In this document: positions 1 through 8,437 of the stretch, piece after piece
How the letters are laid out: every line of letters starts with the position of its first letter
Numbering within the stretch: the first letter of the stretch is position 1
NCBI RefSeq assembly: GCF_000337695.1
Contig: NZ_AOIA01000161.1
Coordinates: 1-50,061 of the forward strand
Direction: 5' to 3'
Length of the DNA: 50,061 bases
DNA from: Natronococcus jeotgali DSM 18795
Lineage (GTDB): Archaea; Halobacteriota; Halobacteria; Halobacteriales; Natrialbaceae
Made by a program: the position numbers and the translations under genes
The notes under the pieces: model-generated
Told to the model about the DNA's origin: nothing
Seen by the model: the letters and a program-made list of their open reading frames with translations, nothing else
The model's database searches: none

Positions 1-144
1 CCTCGCGACGGCTCGGTCGGTGCTGGTCCATATCGGCCGGTAGGACCCGACGTATTTGAACGCCGTGGGATCGACCGCCACGACCGTCGCGCCGACCCGG
101 TCGAAGGGAAAGCGTGTTACCCGCGGCCGCCCGACTCCTCGGGT

Positions 145-1527
145 ATGAGTACGGAAGACGCCCGCGAGCTGCTCTCGACGGGGGCGGTGTGTGACTCCTG
201 TCTCGGCCGGCCGTTCGCCGAACGGAGCTTCGGACTCACCAACGCCGAGCGCGGCCGGGCGCTGCGAACCGCGATCGCGATCGAAGACGACGACGACTTC
301 GAGCCGCCCGAACCGGAGGCCTGCTGGGTCTGCGAGGGGTACTGCGGGACCTTCGACGCGATCGCCGAGACGATCGCCGACGAGCTCGAGGGGGTCGACT
401 TCGCGACCTACCAGGTCGGTACCCGGGTCCCGCCGCTGGTCGAAGAGAACGAGCGACTCCTCCGGGAGGACGCCGGCCTCGAGCCCGACGTCGGCGAGTC
501 GCTCAAACGCGAGACCAACCGCGAGGTCGGCCGGCGCGTCGGCTCGAAAACGGGCGCCGAGGTCGACTTCGACCGCCCGGACGTGCTCGCGGTCGTCGAC
601 CTCGAGGCGTTCGACCCCCTCGACGTCCTCGCCGGCGAGGACGTCACCGGGCACGCGGTCGACGTCCAGATCAACCCCGCGTTCGTCTACGGGCGCTACC
701 GCAAGCTCGAACGTGACATCCCCCAGACCGAGTGGCCCTGCCGAGAGTGTGGCGGCAGCGGCGTCCAGCTGGGCGAGGACGGCGAGGAGCCCTGCGACTA
801 CTGCGGCGGCTCGGGGTACATGTACGACACCAGCGTCGAGCAGGTCGTTCGCCCCCACGTCGTCGCGGCGATGGACGGCGAGGCGGGCACCTTCCACGGC
901 GCGGGCCGCGAGGACGTCGACGCCCGGATGCTCGAGGACGGTCGGCCGTTCGTCCTCGAGGTCAAGCGCCCGAAGCGCCGCGATCCCGACCCCGCCGCCC
1001 TCGAGCGGGAGATCAACGACGCGGCCGAGGGCGCGGTGGAGGTCGATGGGCTGCGCCTCGCCACCTACGAGATGGTCGAGCGCGTCAAGGAACACGACGC
1101 GAGCAAGCGCTACCGCGCGGACGTCGCGTTCGCCGACCCCGTCGGCGAGGCCGACCTCGAGGCCGCGCTCGCGGAACTCTCGGGAACCACCGTCGAGCAG
1201 TACACGCCCCAGCGGGTCGACCACCGTCGCGCGGGGCTGACCCGCGAGCGCACCGTCTACGAGATCGACGGCGACCTCGATCCGGAGGATCCGTCCCGCG
1301 GCGAGATCCGCCTCCACGGCGAGGGCGGACTCTACGTGAAGGAACTCATCAGCAGCGACGAGGGCCGCACCGAGCCGAGCCTGGCCGGGCTGCTCGAAAC
1401 CGACGCCGAGGTGACGGCGCTGGACGTCACCGGCGTCGAGGGCGAGGACGACCCGTTCGAGCTCGAGGCGTTCTTCCGGGACGAACCGAGCGAGCCGCAG
1501 GAAACGCCGTCCGAGACGCCGGACTAA
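145..1527 (+). CDS. pus10: tRNA pseudouridine(54/55) synthase Pus10
   Basis: This 460-residue protein makes pseudouridine at positions 54 and/or 55 of the tRNA T-loop. The N-terminal zinc-binding part shows C16xxC19 and C60xxC63, and the middle holds a THUMP-like region. A second cysteine cluster (CRECGGSG and CDYCGGSG, about residues 200-228) precedes the catalytic domain. The catalytic motif is GREDVDARML at 254-263; by comparison with TruA (GRTDAG) the catalytic aspartate should be D257. The acidic, repetitive C-terminal tail (from about 445) is probably dispensable. The frame stays open upstream to the window edge, but ATG 145 gives the normal family N-terminus. It is the first gene of the conserved block running to infB. 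Confidence 0.95.
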   Translation: MSTEDARELLSTGAVCDSCLGRPFAERSFGLTNAERGRALRTAIAIEDDDDFEPPEPEACWVCEGYCGTFDAIAETIADELEGVDFATYQVGTRVPPLVEENERLLREDAGLEPDVGESLKRETNREVGRRVGSKTGAEVDFDRPDVLAVVDLEAFDPLDVLAGEDVTGHAVDVQINPAFVYGRYRKLERDIPQTEWPCRECGGSGVQLGEDGEEPCDYCGGSGYMYDTSVEQVVRPHVVAAMDGEAGTFHGAGREDVDARMLEDGRPFVLEVKRPKRRDPDPAALEREINDAAEGAVEVDGLRLATYEMVERVKEHDASKRYRADVAFADPVGEADLEAALAELSGTTVEQYTPQRVDHRRAGLTRERTVYEIDGDLDPEDPSRGEIRLHGEGGLYVKELISSDEGRTEPSLAGLLETDAEVTALDVTGVEGEDDPFELEAFFRDEPSEPQETPSETPD

Positions 1528-1647
1528 GGGGAACCGTTCGTCAGTCGTCCACGGGTCCCGTGGCCGTCTCCTCGCTCTCGGCGGTCGGCCGAAATTCGAG
1601 CGATCCCTTCCACAACGGTTTTTTCGCCTCCGTCCGACCCTCGAGCT

Positions 1648-2310
1648 ATGCCCTTCGGCGTCGACGAGGCCGGAAAGGGGCCCGCGCTGGGATCGATGTT
1701 CGCCGCGGCCGTCCGCGTCCCGGAGCCCGACGCGCTTCCCGAGGGGATCGCGGACTCGAAGCGACTCGCTCCGGAGCGCCGCGAGGAGCTGGCCGCGATC
1801 CTGCGCGAGGACGATCGGATCGCCATCGGCGTCAGCGAGATCGCGCCCGAGACGATCGACGACCCCGAAACCGACATGAACTCGCTGGCGGTCAGGGCTC
1901 ACGCCGAGGCGATCGAGGCGGCCCTCGAGGCCGCCGACGGACCGACGGCCCCGTCCGGGCTCTGCGACGCCTGCGACACCGACGCCGACCGCTTCGCCCG
2001 CCGGGTCGCCGACGCCTGCGACCTCGAGGGCGACCTCGAGTTGGCGGCCGCACACGGCGCCGACGACGCGGACCCGATCGTCGGCGCGGCCAGCGTCGTC
2101 GCCAAGGTCGAACGCGACGCTTCGATGGCCGCACTGGCCGACGAGTACGGCCCCGTCGGCAGCGGCTACCCGAGCGATCCGACCACCCGGACGTTCCTCG
2201 AGTCCTACGTCGCCGATCGCGGCGAGCTTCCCCCCTTCGCTCGCGCGTCGTGGTCGACCTGCGAGGACGTGCTGGCCGACGCCGAGCAGACGGGACTCGA
2301 GCAGTTTTGA
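1648..2310 (+). CDS. rnhB: ribonuclease HII
   Basis: This 220-residue enzyme cleaves the RNA strand of RNA-DNA hybrids, removing primers and misincorporated ribonucleotides. The family signature is at the very N-terminus: GVDEAGKGPALGS, with catalytic D6 and E7 (most members read DEAGRGP). It is followed by ADSKRL and, later, by the VGAASVVAKVERD block that carries the remaining active-site residues, and by a GSGYPSDPTT loop. The length is normal for archaeal RNase HII. A T-rich patch (CGGTTTTTTCG) about 27 bases upstream suggests its own leaderless promoter rather than read-through from pus10. Confidence 0.95.
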   Translation: MPFGVDEAGKGPALGSMFAAAVRVPEPDALPEGIADSKRLAPERREELAAILREDDRIAIGVSEIAPETIDDPETDMNSLAVRAHAEAIEAALEAADGPTAPSGLCDACDTDADRFARRVADACDLEGDLELAAAHGADDADPIVGAASVVAKVERDASMAALADEYGPVGSGYPSDPTTRTFLESYVADRGELPPFARASWSTCEDVLADAEQTGLEQF

Positions 2311-2380
2311 CCGATCGCCCCTGTCGGCTGCATGTCGCCGTTTTATGCGCGGTCCCGACCTACGTCCGAGCTGATACATC

Positions 2381-3391
2381 GTGCTCGATATCGTCTCACT
2401 GGTCGGGCTCGCGGCGGTCGCGACCGGCGTCGTCTGGAAGGGAAGCGGGTGGGTCGAGTCCTCGGCGGATCAGCTCGCGGTCGGCTACGGCGTTCCGCCG
2501 GTCGTCCAGGGAGCGGTCATCGCCGCCGTCGGCTCGAGCATGCCCGAGCTGGTGAGCGTCCTCCTGGCCACGCTGCTCCACGGCGAGTTCGAACTCGGCA
2601 TCGGCGCGATCGTCGGCTCGGCCGTGTTCAACCTCCTCGTGATCCCGGGCCTCGCCGTCCTGGTCGGGACCGGCGGGATCTCGACGAGCCGGGAACTCGT
2701 CTACAAGGAGTCGCTGTTCTACATGCTCTCGGTCGCCGTGCTCCTGCTGACGTTCTCGCTGGCAGTGATCTACAACCCGGTGGACGGCGTCGGCCTCCAG
2801 GGGGAGGTGTCGCGTCCCCTCGCGCTGTTCCCGCTCGTCCTCTACGGCCTCTACGCGCTCACCCAGTACTTAGACGCCGCGGAGGACGAGACCGAGCCGG
2901 ACCCGTCGGTCGACCGCCTCCGGACCTGGCTGTGGTTCGGACTGGGGCTGGTCGTCATCGTCGTCGGCGTCGAGGGGCTCGTCCGGGCGGCGATCGGGCT
3001 CGGCGACGCGTTCGGTACGCCCGCGTTCCTCTGGGGGATGACCGTCGTCGCGGCCGGCTCGAGCGTGCCGGACGTGTTCGTCAGTATCGCCGCAGCGAAA
3101 GCGGATCGACCGTCGGTCAGCCTCGCGAACGTGCTCGGGAGCAACATCTTCGACCTGCTCGTGGCCGTTCCGGTTGGCGTGTTGGTCGCCGGGACCCTGG
3201 CGGTCACGTTCGCCCACATCGTACCGATGATGGCGTTTCTCGTCCTGGCGACGAGCGTCTTCTTCACCATCGCGCGGACGGGAATGCTGCTGTCCCGACT
3301 AGAGGCCTGGATCTTGCTCGGGGCGTACGGGCTGTTCGTGGCGTGGCTCGTCCTCGAAAGTCTCGGGATCTCGAGCGTCGTTCCGACCTGA
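2381..3391 (+). CDS. Ca2+/cation antiporter (CaCA family, YrbG-like) integral membrane protein
   Basis: This 336-residue protein has about ten membrane segments and the two inverted alpha repeats of the Na+/Ca2+ exchanger superfamily: AAVGSSMPELVS (GSSMPE at 51-56) and VAAGSSVPDVFVS (GSSVPD at 226-231). The repeats carry the acidic residues that bind the cation, here E56 and D231. An acidic loop (about 165-180, EDETEPDPS) separates the halves. Start is GTG 2381; no better ATG lies upstream. The gene converges on secD with only 20 bases between stops. The likely role is export of Ca2+ or a similar cation driven by Na+ or H+; the exact ions cannot be told from sequence. Confidence 0.9.
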   Translation: MLDIVSLVGLAAVATGVVWKGSGWVESSADQLAVGYGVPPVVQGAVIAAVGSSMPELVSVLLATLLHGEFELGIGAIVGSAVFNLLVIPGLAVLVGTGGISTSRELVYKESLFYMLSVAVLLLTFSLAVIYNPVDGVGLQGEVSRPLALFPLVLYGLYALTQYLDAAEDETEPDPSVDRLRTWLWFGLGLVVIVVGVEGLVRAAIGLGDAFGTPAFLWGMTVVAAGSSVPDVFVSIAAAKADRPSVSLANVLGSNIFDLLVAVPVGVLVAGTLAVTFAHIVPMMAFLVLATSVFFTIARTGMLLSRLEAWILLGAYGLFVAWLVLESLGISSVVPT

Positions 3392-3411
3392 AAACGGCGG
3401 TTCGGCGGCCG

Positions 3412-5040
3412 CTACCTGTCCGTGAGCAGGCGCTGGAGGATGTCGCCGTAGGCGGGGCGGGTAATGAGCACGCCCACGAGGACCCCCAGGATCGTGATGA
3501 TGGCGAACCCGCGCAGATCGCCGAGACTCAACACGGCCAGCGGCGACAGCGCGATGATCGTCGTCGCGGCGGCGGCGCCGATGACCCAGAACGCCTTGCG
3601 GAACCGCGATTCGAAGACCCGCCGGGAGCTGACGTCGCCCTCGTCCATCACCTCGTCGGCGATGATGATGAGGTCGTCGACCCCCGTCCCGACGACGGCG
3701 ATGAAGCCGGCGACGTGGGAGAGATCCAGCGGCATCCGTATCGCCGCGGCGAAGCCAAGCAGGATAACCACCTCCGCCAGCGCCGTGAGGATCATCGGCG
3801 CGGCGACGCGGCGGTCGCTGTAGCGCAGGTAGACCGTCCCGCTGACGGTGAGCACCGAGAGGACGCCGATCAGCAGCGAGTAGGTCTTGAACTGGTCGGC
3901 GAGCGCGGGCTCGAGCGAGAACGTCTGCTCTTGCTCGAGGTCCAGCGGCGCGGTCAGCGCGCCCGACTGGAGGTTGACCGCGAGGGTGTTGGCGTCCTGC
4001 TGGCTCGGAACGATCATCTGGAAGACCGGGTCGTTCTCCCAGTCGCCGGAGGCCATGCTGTCGGCGAGATCGGGGCTCATGCTGTGGGCGTCGACGACCT
4101 CGTCGTCGACCACGGTGAGCAGACACCACTGCTGGGCGTCGTGGTCGGTGTCGAACTCGCCGGTCTCGCGGTCGTGGATGTTCGGGTTGCACTGACCGAT
4201 GCCCTCTCCGGTGAACCCGTACTCGTTCATCGCCGCCTGGTAGTCGGCCGCGGGGCTGGACCCGTCGTTGGCCTCGCTGTCGTCGACGGTGACGGGGACG
4301 TAGTGGTACCCCTGCCGATCGTTGTACGACGCCGAGCCGACGCTGGCGAAGTCCTCGCTCCGGAGGACCGTCTCGTTGGTCTGGGTGCCGTTCTCGCCGG
4401 GGTAGTAGGCGACGATCTGTACGTCCCCGCGCTCGGTGAGCAGTTCCCGTAGCTCGCCCGGGCTCATCCCGGGAACCTCGGTGACGATGTAGTAGCCGTC
4501 GCCGACGGTCGCCTCCTGGTAGACGGTGCCGCCCGAAAGCCCCGCCTCGTTGATCCGCAGTTCGATCGTCTGGATGATCTCGTCGCGGGTCTGCTGGGTG
4601 ACCTCGTCGTCGACGTCGCCCTCCTCGACGTCGACGCCGGCTTCCTGGAGGGCGGCGGCGAACTCCGCGGCGGTGACCTCCTCGGCGAACACCTCCGCGG
4701 TGAAGCGATCGTCGTCCTCGTGGTAGCGGACGACCGCGTCGGCGGCGTCGATCCCGAGTTCGTCCCGAAGCGTCGTCTCGACCTCCCGCTCCTGGCCGGA
4801 CTCGATATCGATGTCGGCGCTCATCCCGACGGGCGGCGCGCTGATCCGCGTGCCGCCGTCGAGGCCGAGGCCGTACTCGAGGTTGGTCGGCCCCGCGTCG
4901 ATCGTCTCGTTTTCGCCCTCGACGACCGTGTCGTCGTCAGTGACGCCGCCGGGGACGAACAGCGCGACGAGCGCGGCGCTGACGAATACCACCAGCAGGA
5001 GGATCCTCCAGTACTCCTTGACGAAGGCGATCGGGTTCAT
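3412..5040 (-). CDS. secD: protein-export membrane protein SecD
   Basis: SecD (542 residues) works with SecF to pull proteins across the membrane through SecYE using the ion gradient. One N-terminal membrane segment (about 10-30) precedes LEYGLGLDGGTRI, the D1 motif, a long extracellular P1-type domain, and five clustered C-terminal membrane segments that include the conserved GTGVDDLIIIADE motif. The ATG at 5040 overlaps the secF stop by four bases (ATGA), so the two are translationally coupled with secF first, the usual order in haloarchaea. A longer upstream reading of this frame runs through secF and is not real. Confidence 0.96.
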   Translation of the reverse strand: MNPIAFVKEYWRILLLVVFVSAALVALFVPGGVTDDDTVVEGENETIDAGPTNLEYGLGLDGGTRISAPPVGMSADIDIESGQEREVETTLRDELGIDAADAVVRYHEDDDRFTAEVFAEEVTAAEFAAALQEAGVDVEEGDVDDEVTQQTRDEIIQTIELRINEAGLSGGTVYQEATVGDGYYIVTEVPGMSPGELRELLTERGDVQIVAYYPGENGTQTNETVLRSEDFASVGSASYNDRQGYHYVPVTVDDSEANDGSSPAADYQAAMNEYGFTGEGIGQCNPNIHDRETGEFDTDHDAQQWCLLTVVDDEVVDAHSMSPDLADSMASGDWENDPVFQMIVPSQQDANTLAVNLQSGALTAPLDLEQEQTFSLEPALADQFKTYSLLIGVLSVLTVSGTVYLRYSDRRVAAPMILTALAEVVILLGFAAAIRMPLDLSHVAGFIAVVGTGVDDLIIIADEVMDEGDVSSRRVFESRFRKAFWVIGAAAATTIIALSPLAVLSLGDLRGFAIITILGVLVGVLITRPAYGDILQRLLTDR

Positions 5041-5915
5041 CGCGCCACCCCGTGGAACTTGTACCACCGAAGCAGGCTCAGGTTCAGCAGGTACGTGTTC
5101 ATCAGGTCGGCGGTGAGTCCGACGAAGAGGATGATACCGATCGACGACAGTAACTCGACGCCGAAGATCCACGCGGCGACGCCCATCACGAGCATCGCCG
5201 TCATCGACGTAACCGTCATCGTGATCCCGGTCCGCATCGCGCGGTGGGTGCTCTCGTAGAAGTCCCCGCCGCGGCGCAGGACGTGGTTGTTCAACAGGAT
5301 GTCGGAGTCGACGGAGTACCCGATCAGCATCAACAGGGCGGCGACGGTACCGAGCGAGAGCCTGATTCCGACGAGCGACATGAACGCGAGCGGGATCACG
5401 AGGTCGGAAAAGGCCGACACGACGATCGCGATCGAGGGAACGAACGTCCGAAACAGCGCGAACGCGAGCGCGCTCATTCCGAGGAAGGCGACGGCGAGTC
5501 CCAGCAGGGCGGTCCGCTGGGTCTGCTCGCCGAAGCTCGCCGACGTCGAGGACACCTGCTGGATGACCTCGCCGCCCCCGGCCGGCTCGAGGTTGGTTTC
5601 GGCCTGTTCGCTCAGTCCCTCCTGATCGGTCGAGACGAACTGGACGATGTACTGGTTCTCCGCCGACGCGACGGACTGGATCGATTCGGGCTCCTCCTCG
5701 AACGCGCCGGGGATCTCCTCCTCCGGCGTCGCCGTCTGGACGGTCAGCTCCGTCCCGCCGACGAAGTCCATCCCGAGCTGGACCGGCGTTCCCAACAGCA
5801 GAAACGATCCGGCGAGCACGAGCAGTGCGACTCCGAGAACCGCGAGCGGCACCGCCGCCAGCTGGCGGTCGCTGTACCGGGTGTAATCGATCTCCGGTAC
5901 GTCGAAATACCCCAT
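5037..5915 (-). CDS. secF: protein-export membrane protein SecF
   Basis: SecF (292 residues) is the partner of SecD in post-translocation protein export. It has six membrane segments: one at about 22-42, followed by the QLGMDFVGGTEL motif, a periplasmic-side domain, and a C-terminal bundle with GYSVDSDILLNNHVLR, the conserved acidic motif of the ion-conducting core. A Shine-Dalgarno-like AGGTGG lies about 10 bases before the ATG, which is unusual among the mostly leaderless genes here and supports this start. It is the first gene of a two-gene secF-secD operon on the minus strand. Confidence 0.96.
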   Translation of the reverse strand: MGYFDVPEIDYTRYSDRQLAAVPLAVLGVALLVLAGSFLLLGTPVQLGMDFVGGTELTVQTATPEEEIPGAFEEEPESIQSVASAENQYIVQFVSTDQEGLSEQAETNLEPAGGGEVIQQVSSTSASFGEQTQRTALLGLAVAFLGMSALAFALFRTFVPSIAIVVSAFSDLVIPLAFMSLVGIRLSLGTVAALLMLIGYSVDSDILLNNHVLRRGGDFYESTHRAMRTGITMTVTSMTAMLVMGVAAWIFGVELLSSIGIILFVGLTADLMNTYLLNLSLLRWYKFHGVAR

Positions 5916-6031
5916 ATACCACCCACCTGACCGTCGGGGCGTGTAAGCCTTCCTAATTTCTGTGCCGATCTCCGATGAGAATAAGACGGACCGACGACGG
6001 CCTGAAATCCTTCGAGGTCGTAGCTCGAGCC

Positions 6032-6406
6032 ATGACCGCCGAAACGCCCCGATCGTCCGCGACGGTCGAGGAACCCGCCGACGCCGCCCGAGACGCCTTC
6101 GCCGAACGGATCGTCGTCTCCTACCCCGCGGATCTCTCGGAGTGGGGACGGTTCCAGGTCGAGAAACCCTCGTTCCGGGCGTTCCTCCGGAAGACGAGAG
6201 ACGCAGCCCGGAAGGGCGACGTCTGGGAGGAGTTCGTCGGCGTCGGCTGCTGTGGCAACTCCCTCGACGTCCCCCTGCGGGTCGAGGCCGTCGAGGGCGG
6301 TTCGCGGGTCGTCGACGACACCGAGATCGTCTACGACGTCCGCGAGGCCTGCGGCATCCGGGGCAGCTGGCGCGTCCAGAGCGAGGGCGGACCCAGACGG
6401 AGCTAG
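6032..6406 (+). CDS. conserved haloarchaeal protein of unknown function
   Basis: This 124-residue soluble protein is not one I can assign. Visible features are an acidic N-terminal stretch, a basic RKTRDAARKGD segment, and a double cysteine in GVGCCGNSLDVPLRV (about residue 72), with a third Cys later in REACGIRGSW. The paired cysteines could bind metal or form a redox site, but nothing proves this. I chose ATG 6032 over the upstream ATG 5975 because the extra 19 residues look like untranslated leader and the region between has no promoter. Its TAG stop is shared, as the palindrome CTAG, with the convergent gene at 6403-6873. Confidence 0.75.
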   Translation: MTAETPRSSATVEEPADAARDAFAERIVVSYPADLSEWGRFQVEKPSFRAFLRKTRDAARKGDVWEEFVGVGCCGNSLDVPLRVEAVEGGSRVVDDTEIVYDVREACGIRGSWRVQSEGGPRRS

Positions 6407-6873
6407 TCCGGCAGGTAGCGGACGCTCAGCACGCCGTCGTCGGCCGAGCGACGCACCTCGACGCGGACCGCCTCGAGTCGAGCCGCCCGGGCGACCGTCT
6501 CCTCGTCCTCGAGGACGTCCCGCGCGGCGTCCTCGACGTCGGACTCGAGGTTGAAGACGTGGATCTCGCCGGTTCCGGCCCGTTCCTCCTGGATCAGTTC
6601 GCCGACCTCGGCGTCGGCCGCGAGTTCCTTCTCGCGGGTGGTCGGCTCGAGGTCGCTGTCGACGACCTCGATCGACCGCCGCTCGGCGACGTCGACGACC
6701 TCCCAGGCGACTTCCAGGGGCGGCTCGGGAGCGACGGTGCCCTCGAGGACGTCGTGGACCTCGAGGCCGGGATTCGAGGAGAGGGTGTGTACCTGTGCGG
6801 TCTCGACGTCGCGGACGACGGCCGACTCGTCCTCGGCGTGGGTGACGACGAACGTGCCCGACTTTTCGCTCAT
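6403..6873 (-). CDS. DUF5812-like haloarchaeal protein
   Basis: This 156-residue acidic protein matches my memory of the haloarchaeal DUF5812 family (N-terminus of the type MSEKSGTFVVTHAEDESAVVRD). It looks like a small beta-rich N-terminal domain that may bind nucleic acid (an OB-like pattern: HTLSSNPGLEVHDVLEGTV), followed by an acidic helical C-terminal half. No catalytic motif is visible. The function is unknown. The gene is convergent with the preceding gene and the stop codons coincide on CTAG at 6403-6406. The family name is from memory and should be treated as probable. Confidence 0.7.
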   Translation of the reverse strand: MSEKSGTFVVTHAEDESAVVRDVETAQVHTLSSNPGLEVHDVLEGTVAPEPPLEVAWEVVDVAERRSIEVVDSDLEPTTREKELAADAEVGELIQEERAGTGEIHVFNLESDVEDAARDVLEDEETVARAARLEAVRVEVRRSADDGVLSVRYLPD

Positions 6874-7027
6874 GGGCCGCGGTAGGCGCCTGACGGGTTT
6901 CGGGGTTTCGGATCGCGGGGAGGGCGTCTCCGACGGCCGCGTCGACCGTCGTCTCCGCGAGGGTGGCGACCGAGACGGTCGCTCCCGTGATCGACGCTGA
7001 CGGGAACACTACCACATGACGGAACGC

Positions 7028-7034
7028 CTTTACC
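7028..7034 (+). promoter_or_regulatory. TATA box of pgi
   Basis: CTTTACC is centred 26 bases before the pgi ATG at 7057, the spacing of a leaderless haloarchaeal promoter. Confidence 0.5.
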
Positions 7035-7056
7035 GCAGGCGGGTGCCCTCTCGAGC

Positions 7057-8358
7057 ATGGACGTCGACATCGGCAACGCGCTCGCGTCGGTCGCTTCCCC
7101 GGGCGTCTCCCGGGAGTCGCTGGAGCGCCTGGACGAGCAGGTCGCCGACGCACACGAGCGTATCGAGGCCGGAATGGCCGACGGGGAACACGGCTACGAG
7201 GCGCTGAACCTCCCCGACCGAACCGACCCCGACGAGATCCGACGGACCGTCGAGCCCGTGGCCGACGCCGAGGCCCTCGTGACCGTCGGCATCGGCGGGA
7301 GCGCCCTGGGCGCGGCGACGATCACCGAGGCGCTCGCAGCGGAGAGCGACACCGAGGCGATCTCCCTCGACAACGTCGACCCCGCGTGGGTCTCGAACCA
7401 CCTCGAGCGACTGCCCCTCGAGAACACCGCCGTCAACGTCGTCTCGCGGTCGGGAACGACCGCGGAGACGCTGGCGAACTTCCTCGTCGTCCGGGAGGCC
7501 TTCGAGGACGCGGGCGTCGACTGGACCGAGCGAACGATCGTGACGACGGGCGAGTCCGGTCCGCTCCGGGATCTCTCGGAGCGCCACGACCTGCCGTCGC
7601 TTTCGGTTCCCGACGGCGTCCCGGGTCGCTTCTCCGCCCTGTCGGCGGTAGGGATGGTCGCCGCCGCCGTCTGCGGCCACGACCTCGAGGCCCTGCTCTC
7701 CGGCGCCGCGGCCGAGGCCGAGACGCTGTCGGGCTCGCTGTTCGACTGTCCGGCCTACGCCTACGGGGCGACCAGTTACGCCCTCGACGCCCGCGGCGCG
7801 AGGATGAACGCGATGGTTCCCTACGCCGAGTCCCTCGAGACCTACTCGGAGTGGTTCGCCCAGCTGTGGGCCGAGAGTCTGGGCAAGGACGACCTCGGCC
7901 AGACGCCGCTGCGCGCGCTGGGCGCGACCGATCAACACTCCCAGCTCCAGCTCTACCGCGCGGGCCCGCGGGACAAGCTCGTCACGTTCGTCACGTCCGA
8001 GGAGGGCACAGACCGGTCGATTCCCGAGACCGACGTCGAGGACCTCGCCTACCTCGGCGACGCGACGCTCGGCGAGTTGCTCGACGCGGAGTTCGAGGCG
8101 ACCGAGGCCAGCCTCGCCGCGGCGGGGCGACCGAACGTCCGGCTCGAGCTCGAGCGCGTCGACGAGTACGAACTCGGCGGGTTGCTGTACGGGATGGAGG
8201 CCGCCTGCGTGCTCGCGGGCGAACTCTACGGCGTGAACACGTTCGAACAGCCCGCCGTGGAGTGGGCCAAAAAGGCGACCCGCGGACTGCTCGGGGGCGG
8301 CGAGTTCGAGGAAGCCGACGCCGTCGCCGAGAAGTCCGAGCTGCGGGTCGAGCGGTAG
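7057..8358 (+). CDS. pgi: glucose-6-phosphate isomerase
   Basis: This 433-residue enzyme interconverts glucose 6-phosphate and fructose 6-phosphate. It belongs to the classic PGI/SIS superfamily rather than the archaeal cupin type. The sugar-phosphate binding motifs are visible: GIGGSALGA (about 75-83), SRSGTTAETLANFLV (about 130-144), the LGATDQHSQLQLYRAGP block (about 288-304) with the ring-opening His, and EQPAVEWAKKATRG near the C-terminus with the conserved Lys. In haloarchaea it serves gluconeogenesis and the supply of fructose 6-phosphate. Its promoter stands alone and it is not part of an operon with the downstream protease. Confidence 0.96.
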   Translation: MDVDIGNALASVASPGVSRESLERLDEQVADAHERIEAGMADGEHGYEALNLPDRTDPDEIRRTVEPVADAEALVTVGIGGSALGAATITEALAAESDTEAISLDNVDPAWVSNHLERLPLENTAVNVVSRSGTTAETLANFLVVREAFEDAGVDWTERTIVTTGESGPLRDLSERHDLPSLSVPDGVPGRFSALSAVGMVAAAVCGHDLEALLSGAAAEAETLSGSLFDCPAYAYGATSYALDARGARMNAMVPYAESLETYSEWFAQLWAESLGKDDLGQTPLRALGATDQHSQLQLYRAGPRDKLVTFVTSEEGTDRSIPETDVEDLAYLGDATLGELLDAEFEATEASLAAAGRPNVRLELERVDEYELGGLLYGMEAACVLAGELYGVNTFEQPAVEWAKKATRGLLGGGEFEEADAVAEKSELRVER

Positions 8359-8437
8359 CCGCCCGAACGCGGCCGAGGCGCCGAACCGCACCGACCGATT
8401 GCGGAGCCCATATGGGCGCGCGCTCGAACACTCCGGT

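Noticed and set aside
1-144. Coding-like stretch on the minus strand before pus10 (a frame that reads VGATVVAVDPTAFKYVG).
   Set aside because: No start codon in frame, only about 40 residues, no recognisable family. Could be part of a gene beyond the edge, but cannot be supported.
2332-4452. Long open frame of about 700 codons on the plus strand across the antiporter and secD.
   Set aside because: It is the shadow of GC-rich codons: Arg-rich and Asp/Val-rich composition without a conserved domain, while both real genes occupy other frames.
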